DNA of 5,864 bases from Sinorhizobium sp. (GCA_031178305.1 JAPSJG010000264.1:1-5864), one strand, 5' to 3'; counted from the stretch's first letter, positions 1 through 5,408 are shown. The notes: generated by a model not told the origin, from the sequence alone. A program made the numbers and translations.

Positions 1-683
1 ACGCTTGCGCCGGCGGCGGCTGCGCCGATGACGCCTTCGCCCAGCTCAACGTCGGCACCAATACCAGACGGCGCGTAGCCCAGGCTGCCGATGGTAACGA
101 GTTGGCGTCGTTCCTCGTAGAGCTCAAGGAACAGACCATGCTCGAAACCGAGCCAAGATCGGACGCCGGTGAGCGTCGCATCGATGATGCCGCCGGCATC
201 GTTTTCTGCGGCGATCATATCGACGACGCGGGCCGCGGCCGACAGGCGATCGCGCTCGGCCGAAGGCTTCCGTTCGGGTTCGATCGTCGATCGGACGCTA
301 TCGATCTTGAGGACGCGGAACACGTCGAGGCCGCGCAGCCGCATCACCCCCGCCATCCCGACCTGCGCGCTGGTGGCGTCGAGCTGCCGCGACAGATGTT
401 CGAAGAGTGGCCCGGCATCAAGCGAATAGGCGAAGGTGAGCTCCAGCCGAAACTGGGCGCCATTCCTGGCGTCCACAGCAATCAGCGTAGCCTGCGGGTT
501 CATATGGATATTGGCCGATGTCTTGCCGAAGAACTGGTTAGAAAGAGCGACATGCTCGTCGTCCACCATGGCGACATGCGAAAGATAGGAAATATTCGGC
601 ACTCCGTTGCCATCGGCGGTCGCGATGATCGACGGAACGACGCCTTCGAAACAGGCTTCGAGATCGAGAAGGCTGAACGTCAC
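1..683 (-). CDS. PPOX-like / GAF domain protein (3' end outside window)
   Basis: An uninterrupted minus-strand frame runs from a GTG at 683 to the left edge (227 codons, no stop). The N-terminal part, about residues 1-130, is a PPOX-like FMN split-barrel domain. It has the family's hallmark opening (ATADGNGVPNISYLSHV at 21-37, then DDEHVALSNQFFGKT at 41-55). After a helical linker, residues about 145 to the edge look like a GAF domain, ending in the typical LVTIGSLGY (195-203) and GEGVIGAAA (215-223) segments. The GTG start overlaps the TGA of the upstream PPOX gene (GTGA) and is preceded by GGAG six bases upstream, so the two genes are probably translationally coupled. Proteins of this layout usually continue into a signalling output domain such as a kinase, cyclase or DNA-binding module; which one is present here cannot be seen. 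A role as a cytoplasmic flavin- or small-ligand-responsive sensor is inference. Confidence 0.85.
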   Translation of the reverse strand, partial: MTFSLLDLEACFEGVVPSIIATADGNGVPNISYLSHVAMVDDEHVALSNQFFGKTSANIHMNPQATLIAVDARNGAQFRLELTFAYSLDAGPLFEHLSRQLDATSAQVGMAGVMRLRGLDVFRVLKIDSVRSTIEPERKPSAERDRLSAAARVVDMIAAENDAGGIIDATLTGVRSWLGFEHGLFLELYEERRQLVTIGSLGYAPSGIGADVELGEGVIGAAAAGAS

Positions 684-1147
684 GCGGCGCTCCAAAGCCT
701 GGTGCCGGCCTTTGCGCCCGGCGTCTGCAGGAAAATGTCGGTAACATCGATGCTGGCGAGGACCGGATCGCGATTCGAGAGCCACGGTGCGATCATCTCC
801 GCGGCAATGCCGAGGCGCATCAGCGTGGAGACCATTTCGACCAGATAGCGCCCCGAACGTTGGACCTCTTCGGGCCCGGCGGCGCGAAGCCTCGCTTCCC
901 CCTTCACCTGATAGGAGACATAGTCCGCCGGCCGCGAGAAGGTGACGGCAACACGTCCGTTTGCCTTGAGATTGGCCACCGTCGCCGGCCATTGCCAGGC
1001 CGACAGGACGAGATGGATCCTTCGCCGATCGCCGGACGCCCAGGCCCCGGCTCCCCGCCCTATTTCCGGTTTCAGCGCCTCAGCGGCCGTCCCGATGATC
1101 TGCATCACCGGGCTCTCGATGAAGCGGGCCAAATCCTGCTCAATCAT
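680..1147 (-). CDS. Pyridoxamine 5'-phosphate oxidase-like protein
   Basis: This is a 155-residue cytoplasmic protein that looks like a single PPOX-type FMN-binding split barrel. The start ATG at 1147 gives MIEQDLARFIESPVMQIIGTA, the usual helix followed by the first strand. Later strands are visible in RRRIHLVLSAWQWPATVANL (41-60), GRVAVTFSRPADYVSYQVKG (64-83) and a C-terminal IDVTDIFLQTPG (133-144). True PNPOx enzymes are longer, about 200 residues or more. This is therefore one of the many PPOX-like proteins whose substrate is unknown; vitamin B6 synthesis should not be assumed. The frame is open upstream to an ATG at 1225. That longer start would put the TTAGGA repeat array inside the gene and add 26 residues that do not look like the family, whereas a G-rich SD-like run lies nine bases before 1147. 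The stop overlaps the GTG of the following PPOX-GAF gene. Confidence 0.8.
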   Translation of the reverse strand: MIEQDLARFIESPVMQIIGTAAEALKPEIGRGAGAWASGDRRRIHLVLSAWQWPATVANLKANGRVAVTFSRPADYVSYQVKGEARLRAAGPEEVQRSGRYLVEMVSTLMRLGIAAEMIAPWLSNRDPVLASIDVTDIFLQTPGAKAGTRLWSAA

Positions 1148-1172
1148 CGGTATTCGCCCCCCATCGCTCACC

Positions 1173-1179
1173 CATATAG
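1173..1179 (-). promoter_or_regulatory. Possible -10 element of the PPOX gene pair
   Basis: On the minus strand the A/T-rich CTATATG lies about 26 bases before the PPOX start codon, where a -10 box would be expected. No good -35 hexamer is visible at the proper distance. The region that should contain it is instead occupied by the TTAGGA-like repeats of array copy A, which fits an activator-dependent promoter. This is a weak call made from position and composition only. Confidence 0.3.
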
Positions 1180-1182
1180 CAG

Positions 1183-1257
1183 TTGGGCAGGTTTTAGGAT
1201 TCCCGGTCCGCAATTTAGAAAGCATTTAGGACACGGCCTCCCGCAAAACATCTAGAG
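1183..1257 (+). repeat. TTAGGA-type direct-repeat array, copy A
   Basis: Five related hexamers lie in the same orientation: TTGGGC (1183-1188), TTAGGA (1194-1199), TTAGAA (1215-1220), TTAGGA (1226-1231) and CTAGAG (1252-1257). Their starts are 11, 21, 11 and 26 bases apart. A block ACGGCCTCCCGCAA (1233-1246) follows box four. Hexamers repeated in direct orientation with an 11-base period are typical of winged-helix response regulators of the OmpR/PhoB class (compare pho boxes and CtrA TTAA-N7-TTAA). The regulator here is unknown. The array lies 36 bases upstream of the minus-strand PPOX start and in the same orientation as copy B. Confidence 0.65.
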
Positions 1258-1651
1258 AACCCCTCCAGCAGTAACGGCGTTCGCTATCATCCGACTGTTC
1301 CTGCCGGAACATTGGTCGAGGTTTCTTTGAGCAATTTGGCGGACATGGGCGCAAGTTGTCGGGCAGCGCGAAGACGATCGAGATCCGTTAGAATGGGCGC
1401 CCTCGCAAACCAGGCCGTCGGCATCTCTGAACCGCGGCAGCATTTTCCAGGGAGTCCTCGGCTTTCTCAAGGGTGGCAACGGCAACGAACGCTCCGCGAC
1501 GGTGCCCGCGATATTCTGATCGGCTTCGGTTCCTCTCTATCCATAGCCCGCGATGACGCCGCCCGGCTTGTCCAGGCGAACCGCCGTGGTGGGCCGGCGT
1601 CGAGGTTGCGCGACACGGCCCATCCACGTTCGCCCACCGCCCAACCAGCAA
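1258..1651. other. Gene-poor spacer between the two repeat arrays
   Basis: About 390 bases with no convincing intact gene. Open frames exist on both strands but carry Arg/Ser/Ala-rich, low-complexity translations without recognisable motifs, as expected from chance in GC-rich DNA. Some minus-strand stretches read more like real protein (for example VAVATLEKAEDSLENAAA, and in another frame ILTDLDRLRAARQLAPMSAK). This would fit a frameshifted, decayed gene, but I recognise no family. A small perfect hairpin lies at 1296-1311. The spacer could also be the body of a transcript driven from array copy A. Confidence 0.35.
1296..1311. repeat. Small inverted repeat in the intergenic spacer
   Basis: TGTTCC and GGAACA form perfect 6-bp arms around a TGCC loop, 40 bases downstream of array copy A. 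No T-run follows on the + strand, and there is none on the minus strand either, so it is not a classical terminator. It may be an operator half-site pair, a small RNA hairpin, or chance. Confidence 0.35.
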
Positions 1652-1725
1652 TTAGGCAAGTCTTAGGATAAGGGGCCACCGCTTAGGAAGCTTTTAGGAA
1701 ACGGCCCCTCGCAAGCCGGCTAGGA
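1652..1725 (+). repeat. TTAGGA-type direct-repeat array, copy B (upstream of FMO gene)
   Basis: The hexamers TTAGGC (1652-1657), TTAGGA (1663-1668), TTAGGA (1683-1688), TTAGGA (1694-1699) and CTAGGA (1720-1725) have starts 11, 20, 11 and 26 bases apart, almost exactly the spacing of copy A. The block ACGGCCCCTCGCAA (1701-1714) differs from its copy A counterpart at two of 14 positions and begins at the same distance from box four. The array ends 28 bases before the monooxygenase start. Box five may be the -10 element and box four sits near the -35 position, as in class II activation by OmpR/PhoB-type regulators. The motif and spacing are seen directly; the regulator class is inferred. Confidence 0.7.
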
Positions 1726-1739
1726 AGACGGCAGGCAAG

Positions 1740-1745
1740 AAGGAG
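1740..1745 (+). promoter_or_regulatory. Ribosome binding site deciding the FMO start
   Basis: AAGGAG lies eight bases before the ATG at 1754. It favours this start over the in-frame ATG at 1778 (residue 9), which is closer to the FAD-binding strand but has no SD. Confidence 0.75.
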
Positions 1746-1753
1746 ACCTCAAA

Positions 1754-3298
1754 ATGCAACAGGATTGCGCAGTAAACATGCCGGAAAATGCCGTCGCCGT
1801 GATTGGGGCCGGTCCCGGCGGCTTGGTCGCGAGCCGCTGGCTCAGGGCCCATGGACTTATACCGACCATCATGGAGGCAGGGGAACGTCTCGGCGGACAG
1901 TGGAATTCCGCATCCGCCACCAGCGCGACATGGCCCGGCATGCGCACGAACACCAGTCGCATCATGACGGCCTTTTCCGACCTCGACCATGCGCCGGGCA
2001 CGCCTACGTATGTGCGACAGGAGGAGATGCTCAACTACCTGGAGCGTTACGCCTTTAACTTCGGCCTGCTACCGCATCTGCGCCTCAACAATCGGGTGGA
2101 GCGGCTGGAACGAGCGGCGGAAGGAGGCTGGCTCATCCGCTCGTCTTCCGATGAAGGGCCTCGCAGCGAGATCTTCCGGCAAGTGATCGTGGCAACCGGC
2201 CGCCACAACGTTCCGCACGTGCCGGAGATCGTCGGTCTCAACTCTTTCGACGGTCCACTCGGCATCGCGCATACCGCGCAATATGCTGGTGCGGAGCGCT
2301 ATCGCGGGCGAAAAGTCGTCGTCGCCGGCTGCTCGATCAGCGCGCTCGAAATCGCCTCCGATGTTGCGCTCGGCGGCGCGAAGGAGGTGGTTTCGACCAA
2401 CCACCGCCAGCGCTACATCCTGCCGAAGATGATTGCCGGGGTGCCGACCGATCATGTGATGTTTACCCGCACCGCCGCGCTTCTCGGGGAGGTGCTGCCG
2501 CCGGAGCAACTCGCAGCCGGGATGAGATCCACCGTCGTCCGTGCCGCCGGCCGGCCGGACCAGTTCGGCGCGCCGGCGGCGGCCGAGAACATCTTCGCCG
2601 CCGGAATCTCACAGTCGCAGCACTTCCTGTCGGCCGTGGCGGAGGGCCGGATCACGGTGCGCCCCTGGATCGAGAGCATCGAGGGCCGAACGGTCCGCTT
2701 CTCAGACGGATCGGCCTTCGAGGCGGACGGGCTTCTCTTCGGCACTGGCTATCGCCTGTCGCTGCCCTGGCTCGATCAGAAGATCGCCAGCGCCACCGGC
2801 CCCGATGGCATCCATCTCGACCTCCACGATCATACCTTCCACCCGGACCTTCCAGGTCTTGCCTTCCTCGGTCTTTACGACCTGATCGGCCCCTACTTCC
2901 CGGTGCTGGAACTGCAGTCGCGCTGGATCGCCTATTGCCTCGCCGGACGGCAGCCCCTGCCCTCGCCCGAAGCGATGCGGTTAGGAGTCGAGAGGGCGCG
3001 TGCGATGCGCTCCGGTCCGCCGAGCCTGCCGATGCACGTCGCTGCCTTGATGTTCGCGCGCAATGCCGGCGTCGAGCCGGATCTCGACCAATGGCCGGAG
3101 CTCCAACGCCCGCTTCTGTTCGGGCCGCTGTCGCCGGCCTCGTTCCGGCTCGAGGGCCCGGATGCCGCTCTGGACGCATCCGCCAGGGTGCGGACCGCCG
3201 CGGCGGCCTTCGGCGCGATCGAGGACGATCTGTTCACGCCGGAGGAGGAGGCGCTTCGATCCCTCGTCGGCCCCCGCGCGGCGCGAGACGCCGCATGA
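1754..3298 (+). CDS. Flavin-containing monooxygenase (class B, FAD/NADPH)
   Basis: This 514-residue cytoplasmic protein shows the plan of FMO-type flavoprotein monooxygenases, which use FAD, NADPH and O2 to oxygenate a soft N or S atom or a ketone. The FAD Rossmann motif is GAGPGG at 18-23, with the ribose-binding acidic residue E41 and GGQW at 47-50. The FMO active-site signature appears as TNTSR (65-69) followed by FSDLD (74-78), with Asn66 at the conserved position. An FMO fingerprint-like segment FDGPLGIAHTAQY (165-177) carries two extra residues between Gly and His. The NADPH strand-loop is VVVAGCSISALEIA (188-201), lacking the usual GxGxxG glycines. The FATGY-type motif is FGTGYR (329-334). 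The C-terminal segment after about residue 460 is Ala-rich and not diagnostic. The substrate cannot be read from sequence. The gene is divergent from the PPOX pair and ends in an intrinsic terminator, so it is probably monocistronic. Confidence 0.9.
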   Translation: MQQDCAVNMPENAVAVIGAGPGGLVASRWLRAHGLIPTIMEAGERLGGQWNSASATSATWPGMRTNTSRIMTAFSDLDHAPGTPTYVRQEEMLNYLERYAFNFGLLPHLRLNNRVERLERAAEGGWLIRSSSDEGPRSEIFRQVIVATGRHNVPHVPEIVGLNSFDGPLGIAHTAQYAGAERYRGRKVVVAGCSISALEIASDVALGGAKEVVSTNHRQRYILPKMIAGVPTDHVMFTRTAALLGEVLPPEQLAAGMRSTVVRAAGRPDQFGAPAAAENIFAAGISQSQHFLSAVAEGRITVRPWIESIEGRTVRFSDGSAFEADGLLFGTGYRLSLPWLDQKIASATGPDGIHLDLHDHTFHPDLPGLAFLGLYDLIGPYFPVLELQSRWIAYCLAGRQPLPSPEAMRLGVERARAMRSGPPSLPMHVAALMFARNAGVEPDLDQWPELQRPLLFGPLSPASFRLEGPDAALDASARVRTAAAAFGAIEDDLFTPEEEALRSLVGPRAARDAA

Positions 3299-3326
3299 GG
3301 CGAAACCCACGCCGGGACCGCGGCGC

Positions 3327-3350
3327 AGGGGCGATTAACCCGCCCCTTTT
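3327..3350 (+). terminator. Intrinsic terminator after the FMO gene
   Basis: AGGGGCG (3327-3333) pairs with CGCCCCT (3341-3347) around a seven-base ATTAACC loop, and the stem runs into TTTT (3347-3350). This is a compact GC stem with a short U-tract, 29 bases after the FMO stop codon. It should separate FMO transcription from the pseudouridine synthase gene. Confidence 0.75.
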
Positions 3351-3353
3351 CGC

Positions 3354-3368
3354 TCTGCCTATGGCAGA
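3354..3368. repeat. Inverted repeat upstream of the pseudouridine synthase gene
   Basis: TCTGCC and GGCAGA form perfect 6-bp arms around TAT, four bases past the terminator. It may be an operator for the following gene or a backup hairpin for termination. No T-run follows it. Confidence 0.35.
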
Positions 3369-3408
3369 CATGTGGAACTCGGCGCTCTGGCCCTGAGACG
3401 GAGTTTAT

Positions 3409-3438
3409 GTCAGATGGAGTCGTTCAATCTGACGGAGG
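3409..3438 (+). promoter_or_regulatory. Leader hairpin abutting the Shine-Dalgarno of the pseudouridine synthase gene
   Basis: GTCAGAT (3409-3415) and ATCTGAC (3427-3433) are perfect 7-bp arms around an 11-base loop. The SD sequence GGAGG (3434-3438) begins at the very next base and lies nine bases before the GTG start. If formed in mRNA, the hairpin would sit against the ribosome binding site and could modulate initiation. A DNA operator role is the alternative. Confidence 0.45.
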
Positions 3439-3447
3439 CAGAGCGGG

Positions 3448-4230
3448 GTGAAGCAACATCGCCGATCGGCGAAGAGGCAGGGGGCCGAGACGCAGCCAAG
3501 CGCCGGCAAGCGCGTGACGCTTGCGCGCGCGCTGTCGAAGCTCGGCTATTGCTCCCGCACGCAGGCTGAAAGGCTGATTGTCGAGGGCCGCGTCAGCGTC
3601 GGCGGCCGCAAGACGACCGATCTCTCCCATTGGGTGGAAGTCGAGAACGACAGGATCGCCGTCGACGGCGTCGCGATCCCGGCGCAGGCGAAGATCTATC
3701 TGATGCTGAACAAGCCGCGCGGTGTCGTGACGACGCGGGATGATCCGGAGGGGCGGCCGACCGTATACGACTGTCTCGGAGCGACCGACGCCCGCTTCCT
3801 CTCACCGGTAGGACGGCTCGACAAGGCGAGCGAGGGGCTTCTCCTCTTCACCAACGACACGGTGCTTGCGCAGCGCCTGCTCGACCCCGAGGCCCATCTC
3901 GGCAAAGTGTACCACGTGCAGGTGCGCGGCCAATTCGACGAGGTCTCAGCGAAGGCTATGACCGAAGGGGTGTTCGAGGTTGGCGAATTTCTGAAGGCCG
4001 CACGGGTCCGCACCTTGAGGAGCGGCGATCGCAACAGCTGGATCGAGGTCGAACTCCAGGAAGGACGCAACCGCCAGATCCGCCGCATGCTCGACGCACT
4101 CGGCTTCGAATGCCTGCGCCTCTTGCGCGTCTCGATCGGCGAGATCGTCCTCGGCGACTTGCCGAAAGGCGCAAGCCGCCCGCTGACGGATGCGGAAATC
4201 CGATATCTCAGGCGCCGTACCGGTCAATGA
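3448..4230 (+). CDS. rRNA pseudouridine synthase, RsuA/RluB/E/F family
   Basis: This 260-residue enzyme converts a specific uridine in rRNA to pseudouridine. An N-terminal S4 RNA-binding domain spans about 22-75 (LARALSKLGYCSRTQAERLI, then GRVSVGG). The catalytic domain opens with LNKPRGVVTT (87-96). It carries the RsuA-family active-site motif GRLDKASEGLLLFTND (122-137) with catalytic Asp125, the GKVYHVQV strand (152-159) with the conserved Tyr155, and EGRNRQIRRML (205-215). The basic first 20 residues are an ordinary extension. The GTG start at 3448 has GGAGG nine bases upstream. The exact target (16S U516-type or one of the 23S sites) cannot be decided from motifs alone, so no symbol is given. 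The length suits RsuA/RluE/RluF members better than the long alphaproteobacterial RluB proteins. It is preceded by a terminator and appears to be a single-gene unit. Confidence 0.92.
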   Translation: MKQHRRSAKRQGAETQPSAGKRVTLARALSKLGYCSRTQAERLIVEGRVSVGGRKTTDLSHWVEVENDRIAVDGVAIPAQAKIYLMLNKPRGVVTTRDDPEGRPTVYDCLGATDARFLSPVGRLDKASEGLLLFTNDTVLAQRLLDPEAHLGKVYHVQVRGQFDEVSAKAMTEGVFEVGEFLKAARVRTLRSGDRNSWIEVELQEGRNRQIRRMLDALGFECLRLLRVSIGEIVLGDLPKGASRPLTDAEIRYLRRRTGQ

Positions 4231-4255
4231 TGCCGGAGCGAGCCAGCCATCTCAC

Positions 4256-4269
4256 TGTGAAAAATCACG
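4256..4269. promoter_or_regulatory. Operator-like inverted repeat upstream of the transporter operon
   Basis: GTGA and TCAC are symmetrical around AAAA (4257-4268), inside the A-rich string TGTGAAAAATCACG. The half-sites resemble CRP/FNR-like TGTGA boxes, but the spacing (four rather than six bases) does not match CRP. A GntR-, LacI- or IclR-type local regulator is as likely. It lies about 120 bases before the binding-protein start. Confidence 0.35.
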
Positions 4270-4277
4270 AAACCGCC

Positions 4278-4304
4278 GCACACAACGGTTGTCTGTGCTA
4301 AAAT
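4278..4304 (+). promoter_or_regulatory. Imperfect inverted repeat with adjacent -10-like TAAAAT
   Basis: GCACA-CAAC (4278-4286) and GTTG-TC-TGTGC (4288-4298) form an inverted repeat with a two-base bulge, followed at once by TAAAAT (4299-4304). Two readings are possible. It may be an operator overlapping the promoter of the transporter operon, with TAAAAT as the -10 box and no clear -35. It may instead be a weak terminator for the pseudouridine synthase gene, whose stop lies 47 bases upstream. The T-content downstream is too low for a good intrinsic terminator, so I favour the promoter reading. Confidence 0.35.
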
Positions 4305-4349
4305 CCCATTCGCTGATGGATGCCAGCGAGTGCCGGCAGGGGAGGAATC

Positions 4350-4388
4350 TTGGCCGGCTGGACACGACGTCATCCTGGAGGAAAATAA
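4350..4388 (+). CDS. Possible leader ORF coupled to the binding-protein gene
   Basis: A 12-codon frame starts with TTG at 4350, four bases after GGAGG (4341-4345). It ends in TAA at 4386-4388, which overlaps the ATG of the binding-protein gene (TAATG). The peptide would be MAGWTRRHPGGK. An in-frame ATG at 4320 would make it 22 residues but has no SD. The SD-plus-overlap arrangement would allow translational coupling. The peptide is very short and its last codons include the SD of the next gene, so it may be accidental. Confidence 0.25.
   Translation: MAGWTRRHPGGK
4377..4381 (+). promoter_or_regulatory. Ribosome binding site deciding the binding-protein start
   Basis: GGAGG lies six bases before the ATG at 4388. 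The frame is open back to 4190, inside the preceding gene, but only the 4388 start puts the signal peptide at the N-terminus. Confidence 0.8.
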
Positions 4389-5365
4389 TGACGATTCTGA
4401 AAGCGCTTCTCGGCGCCGTCGCCGCCGTTTCCCTGTTTTCCGCTCCGGCCAGCGCCCAAACCTACCCGGAGCGCACGATCACCATGATAGTGCCCTTCTC
4501 GGCGGGCGGTCCGACCGATACGGTCACGCGTCTCGTCGCCGAAGCCATGTCCAAGGATCTTGGCCAACAAGTCATCGTCGAGAACGTCGGCGGTGCCGGC
4601 GGCACGCTCGGGGCCGGCCGCGTCGCCCAGGCCGAGCCGGACGGCTACACGCTGCTACTCTACCATATCGGGATGGCGACCAGCGCCACGCTCTATCGCA
4701 ACCTTGCCTATGACACGTTGAACGCCTTCGAGTATGTCGGTCTCGTCACGGAGGTTCCGATGACCATCGTCGCGCGCAAGGACTTCGAACCGACCGACCT
4801 CAAGGGGCTGATCGAGTACGTCAAGACCAACAAGGATACGGTCACCCTTGCCAATGCGGGCATCGGCGCCGCATCGCATCTCTGCGGCATGATGTTCATG
4901 AATGCCATCGGCACGCAGCTCACGACAGTACCCTATAAGGGTACCGGCCCGGCGATGACCGACCTGCTCGGCGGTCAGGTTGACATCATGTGCGACCAGA
5001 CGACGAATACGACGAAGCAGATCCAGGCCGGCACGATCAAGGCCTATGCGGTGACCTCGCCGAAGCGCCTCAAAATTTTCCCTGACCTCCCGACGGCGAG
5101 CGAAGCCGGCCTGCCCGGTTTCGAGGTGGGAATCTGGCACGGCATCTACGCGCCGAAGGGCACGCCGGCCGAGATCACCGACCGCCTGTCCAAGTCGCTG
5201 CAGAAGGCGCTCAAGGACGAGAACGTCATTGCACGCTTTGCCGAACTCGGCACCGAACCTTCGAGCGAAGCGGATGCGACGCCTGCGGCGCTGAAGGCAA
5301 AGCTTGAAAGCGAAATCGCCCGCTGGAAGCCGGTGATCGAGGCTGCCGGCGAGTATGCGGACTAA
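4388..5365 (+). CDS. TTT transporter periplasmic binding protein (TctC/Bug family)
   Basis: This 325-residue secreted protein captures a small carboxylate or similar ligand in the periplasm and delivers it to a TctA/TctB membrane pair. A classical signal peptide (MTILKALLG, a hydrophobic core, then ASA before Q24) should be cleaved after Ala23. The mature protein begins YPERTITMIVPFSAGGPTD (26-44), the family's ligand-loop motif with Asp44. It continues with the VENVGGAGGTLGA segment (64-76), PDGYTLL (84-90), a VPYKGTGPAMTDLLGGQVD stretch and a DLPTASEAGLPGFEV stretch, all typical of Bug proteins at normal length. The ligand (citrate or another dicarboxylate, nicotinate, an aromatic acid and so on) cannot be inferred from these motifs. 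It is the first gene of a tctC-tctB order operon, and a strong hairpin follows its stop. Confidence 0.95.
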   Translation: MTILKALLGAVAAVSLFSAPASAQTYPERTITMIVPFSAGGPTDTVTRLVAEAMSKDLGQQVIVENVGGAGGTLGAGRVAQAEPDGYTLLLYHIGMATSATLYRNLAYDTLNAFEYVGLVTEVPMTIVARKDFEPTDLKGLIEYVKTNKDTVTLANAGIGAASHLCGMMFMNAIGTQLTTVPYKGTGPAMTDLLGGQVDIMCDQTTNTTKQIQAGTIKAYAVTSPKRLKIFPDLPTASEAGLPGFEVGIWHGIYAPKGTPAEITDRLSKSLQKALKDENVIARFAELGTEPSSEADATPAALKAKLESEIARWKPVIEAAGEYAD

Positions 5366-5370
5366 TCCGG

Positions 5371-5408
5371 CCTTGGCGGCGGTTGACAGCTGTCAACCCG
5401 CCGCCTGG
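5371..5408 (+). promoter_or_regulatory. Strong intergenic hairpin between binding protein and TctB genes
   Basis: A perfect 18-base palindrome GGTTGACAGCTGTCAACC (5381-5398) is flanked by GGCGGC (5375-5380) and GCCGCC (5400-5405), with one bulged C at 5399. CC (5371-5372) and GG (5407-5408) could pair further out. It begins five bases after the tctC-like stop. No T-run follows, so it is not a standard intrinsic terminator. Hairpins in this position commonly protect the mRNA of the abundant binding protein and lower expression of the membrane subunits. The palindrome could alternatively be an operator. Confidence 0.6.

Noticed and set aside
102..848. A 248-codon plus-strand open frame
   Set aside because: It lies antisense to the PPOX and PPOX-GAF genes. 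Its translation is Arg/His/Gly-rich without motifs, whereas the minus strand gives recognisable domains.
1148..1225. A longer start for the PPOX-like gene (ATG at 1225)
   Set aside because: It would cover most of the conserved repeat array and add residues unlike the family; 1147 is better placed.
1215..1231. An Irr-type iron control element (TTTAGAA...TTCTAAA-like)
   Set aside because: The boxes are direct repeats (TTTAGAA followed by TTTAGGA), not the inverted arrangement such an element requires.
1312..1671. A 119-codon plus-strand frame starting with TTG in the spacer
   Set aside because: There is no SD and no recognisable motif, its composition is low-complexity and Arg/Ser-rich, and its end runs into repeat array copy B.
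1183..1725. A CRISPR array
   Set aside because: The repeats are hexamers at about one helical turn with no long uniform repeat-spacer units.
2652..3179. A 175-codon minus-strand frame within the FMO gene
   Set aside because: It is the Arg-rich antisense shadow of a well-supported coding frame, as is usual in GC-rich DNA.
4190..4387. An N-terminal extension of the binding protein back to 4190
   Set aside because: It would overlap the pseudouridine synthase gene and bury the signal peptide; GGAGG and the secretory leader fix the start at 4388.
5371..5408. The intergenic hairpin as a rho-independent terminator
   Set aside because: No T-run follows the stem on the + strand, and the tctB-like gene downstream belongs to the same transport system.
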